From Myxococcales bacterium (lineage in GTDB: Bacteria; Myxococcota_A; Polyangia; Polyangiales; Polyangiaceae), in NCBI GenBank assembly GCA_025362165.1, contig JANYHY010000316.1, forward strand, positions 1 through 6,657: 6,657 nt of DNA, read 5' to 3'. The notes beneath the pieces were generated by a model. It saw only the letters and a program-made list of their open reading frames with translations, searched no databases and had not been told where the DNA came from. Positions 6,161 through 6,657 of this stretch are shown piece after piece. Within the stretch, counting starts at the first letter, position 1. Every line of letters starts with the position of its first letter. Both the position numbers and the translations under genes were made by a program.

Positions 6161-6657
6161 AGCACGTCCACGAACACTCTCGGGCGCAGCGCGCGCGCGA
6201 CTCCCATGCGCTCCAAATGCGCGCTGACCGCCAACACGGTCGCCTCGTCGAAGGCATCTCCGACGATTTGAAATCCAATGGGCAATCCATTGTGCATTCC
6301 AATCGGCACTGAAGCGGCGGGCAATCCAGTCAGGTTGCCGAGGAAGTTGAATCGACAGAGTCCCGAGAGCGCTTGCGGGTCCAAGAAGCCGGACTCCATG
6401 TGCTCGGCGGTCGCGTGGGTCGCGACATCGACCGTCGTTGGGAGCACCAACACGTCCACTCGCGTGAGCGCGTCTGCGATTTGCGCGCGCAGGCCCTCGC
6501 GCAGGCGCTGCGAGTCCACGTAGTCAACCGCGCTCAGCTGCGCGAGGACCGACATCGTGATCTGCAGGTCTGGGCTCATGTCGTCCGCGTGCTCTTTCCA
6601 CGCCGACCGGAGCCCCCCGCGCGCCTCGAGAGAGATTGCCAAGTAGCCAATCGCCGG
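6157..6657 (-). CDS. Amidase-signature-family enzyme, C-terminal part (5' partial)
   Basis: The final 166 residues of an amidase-signature hydrolase, a family that splits amide bonds with a Ser-cisSer-Lys triad; members include GatA, fatty-acid amide hydrolase and many small-molecule amidases. The frame is open to the window edge, so the TTG at 6642 is not the true start, and the Gly/Ser-rich core with the triad lies outside the window. Visible family features, numbered from the edge, are DVLVLPTT at 68-75, the LTGLPAASVPIG segment at 109-120, and GLPIGFQIVG followed by DE and a helix ending in LER at about 124-150. These are the standard C-terminal core strands. GatA is possible in principle, but the absence of gat genes and the coupling to a lipoprotein gene make a stand-alone amidase more likely. 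Substrate cannot be told. Confidence 0.93.
   Translation of the reverse strand, partial: PAIGYLAISLEARGGLRSAWKEHADDMSPDLQITMSVLAQLSAVDYVDSQRLREGLRAQIADALTRVDVLVLPTTVDVATHATAEHMESGFLDPQALSGLCRFNFLGNLTGLPAASVPIGMHNGLPIGFQIVGDAFDEATVLAVSAHLERMGVARALRPRVFVDVL

Noticed and set aside
4625..6271. 548-codon open frame on the plus strand
   Set aside because: It is antisense to the lipoprotein gene and the amidase end, is very rich in Arg and His, and has no recognisable domain. The minus strand here has a lipobox, cysteine module and propeller motifs.
1..6657. Defence, phage, transposon, CRISPR or RNA-gene content
   Set aside because: I saw no transposase, integrase, terminal inverted repeats, spaced direct repeats, or tRNA/rRNA-like segments. 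The genes are housekeeping enzymes and envelope lipoproteins.

Overview
The window looks like chromosome from a GC-rich (roughly 60-65% by eye), Gram-negative, delta-proteobacterium-like organism, most likely a member of the Myxococcota. The clues are three secreted lipoproteins with Asp/Ala/Gly/Pro-rich tethers after the lipobox cysteine, a myxobacterial-style Cys-rich mini-domain, and codon choice strongly biased to G/C at third positions. The assignment to Myxococcota is inference; there is no marker gene in the window.

Layout: two convergent blocks meet at about 2071-2091. The plus-strand block (1-2070) holds the 3' part of a short-chain-type acyl-CoA dehydrogenase that enters from the left edge. 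Almost touching it is a lipoprotein M15-family zinc peptidase (D,D-carboxypeptidase/endolysin type), followed by a 48-codon ORF with a hydrophobic N-terminus and no recognised family. The minus-strand block runs leftward from the right edge. It holds the C-terminal part of an amidase-signature-family enzyme, then a 554-residue lipoprotein coupled to it by a GTGA start/stop overlap. After a 118-base gap with a 7-bp hairpin and a strong Shine-Dalgarno comes a 761-residue lipoprotein made of a bacterial Ig-like domain and about 14 Asp-box repeats.

How the genes fit together: the dehydrogenase is a cytoplasmic flavoenzyme of acyl-CoA oxidation, while the peptidase acts on peptidoglycan outside the inner membrane. 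Their proximity gives co-transcription at most, not an obvious shared pathway. The two large lipoproteins are both predicted cell-envelope beta-propeller proteins, but of different repeat classes (one Asp-box, one PQQ/NHL-like), and their targets are unknown. Apart from the two edges, every stretch is explained by a coding region, and no gene-free stretch exceeds 118 bases. I see no RNA gene, CRISPR array, transposase or attachment site, and nothing that I would call a new defence or mobile system. The most distinctive content is the pair of propeller lipoproteins.
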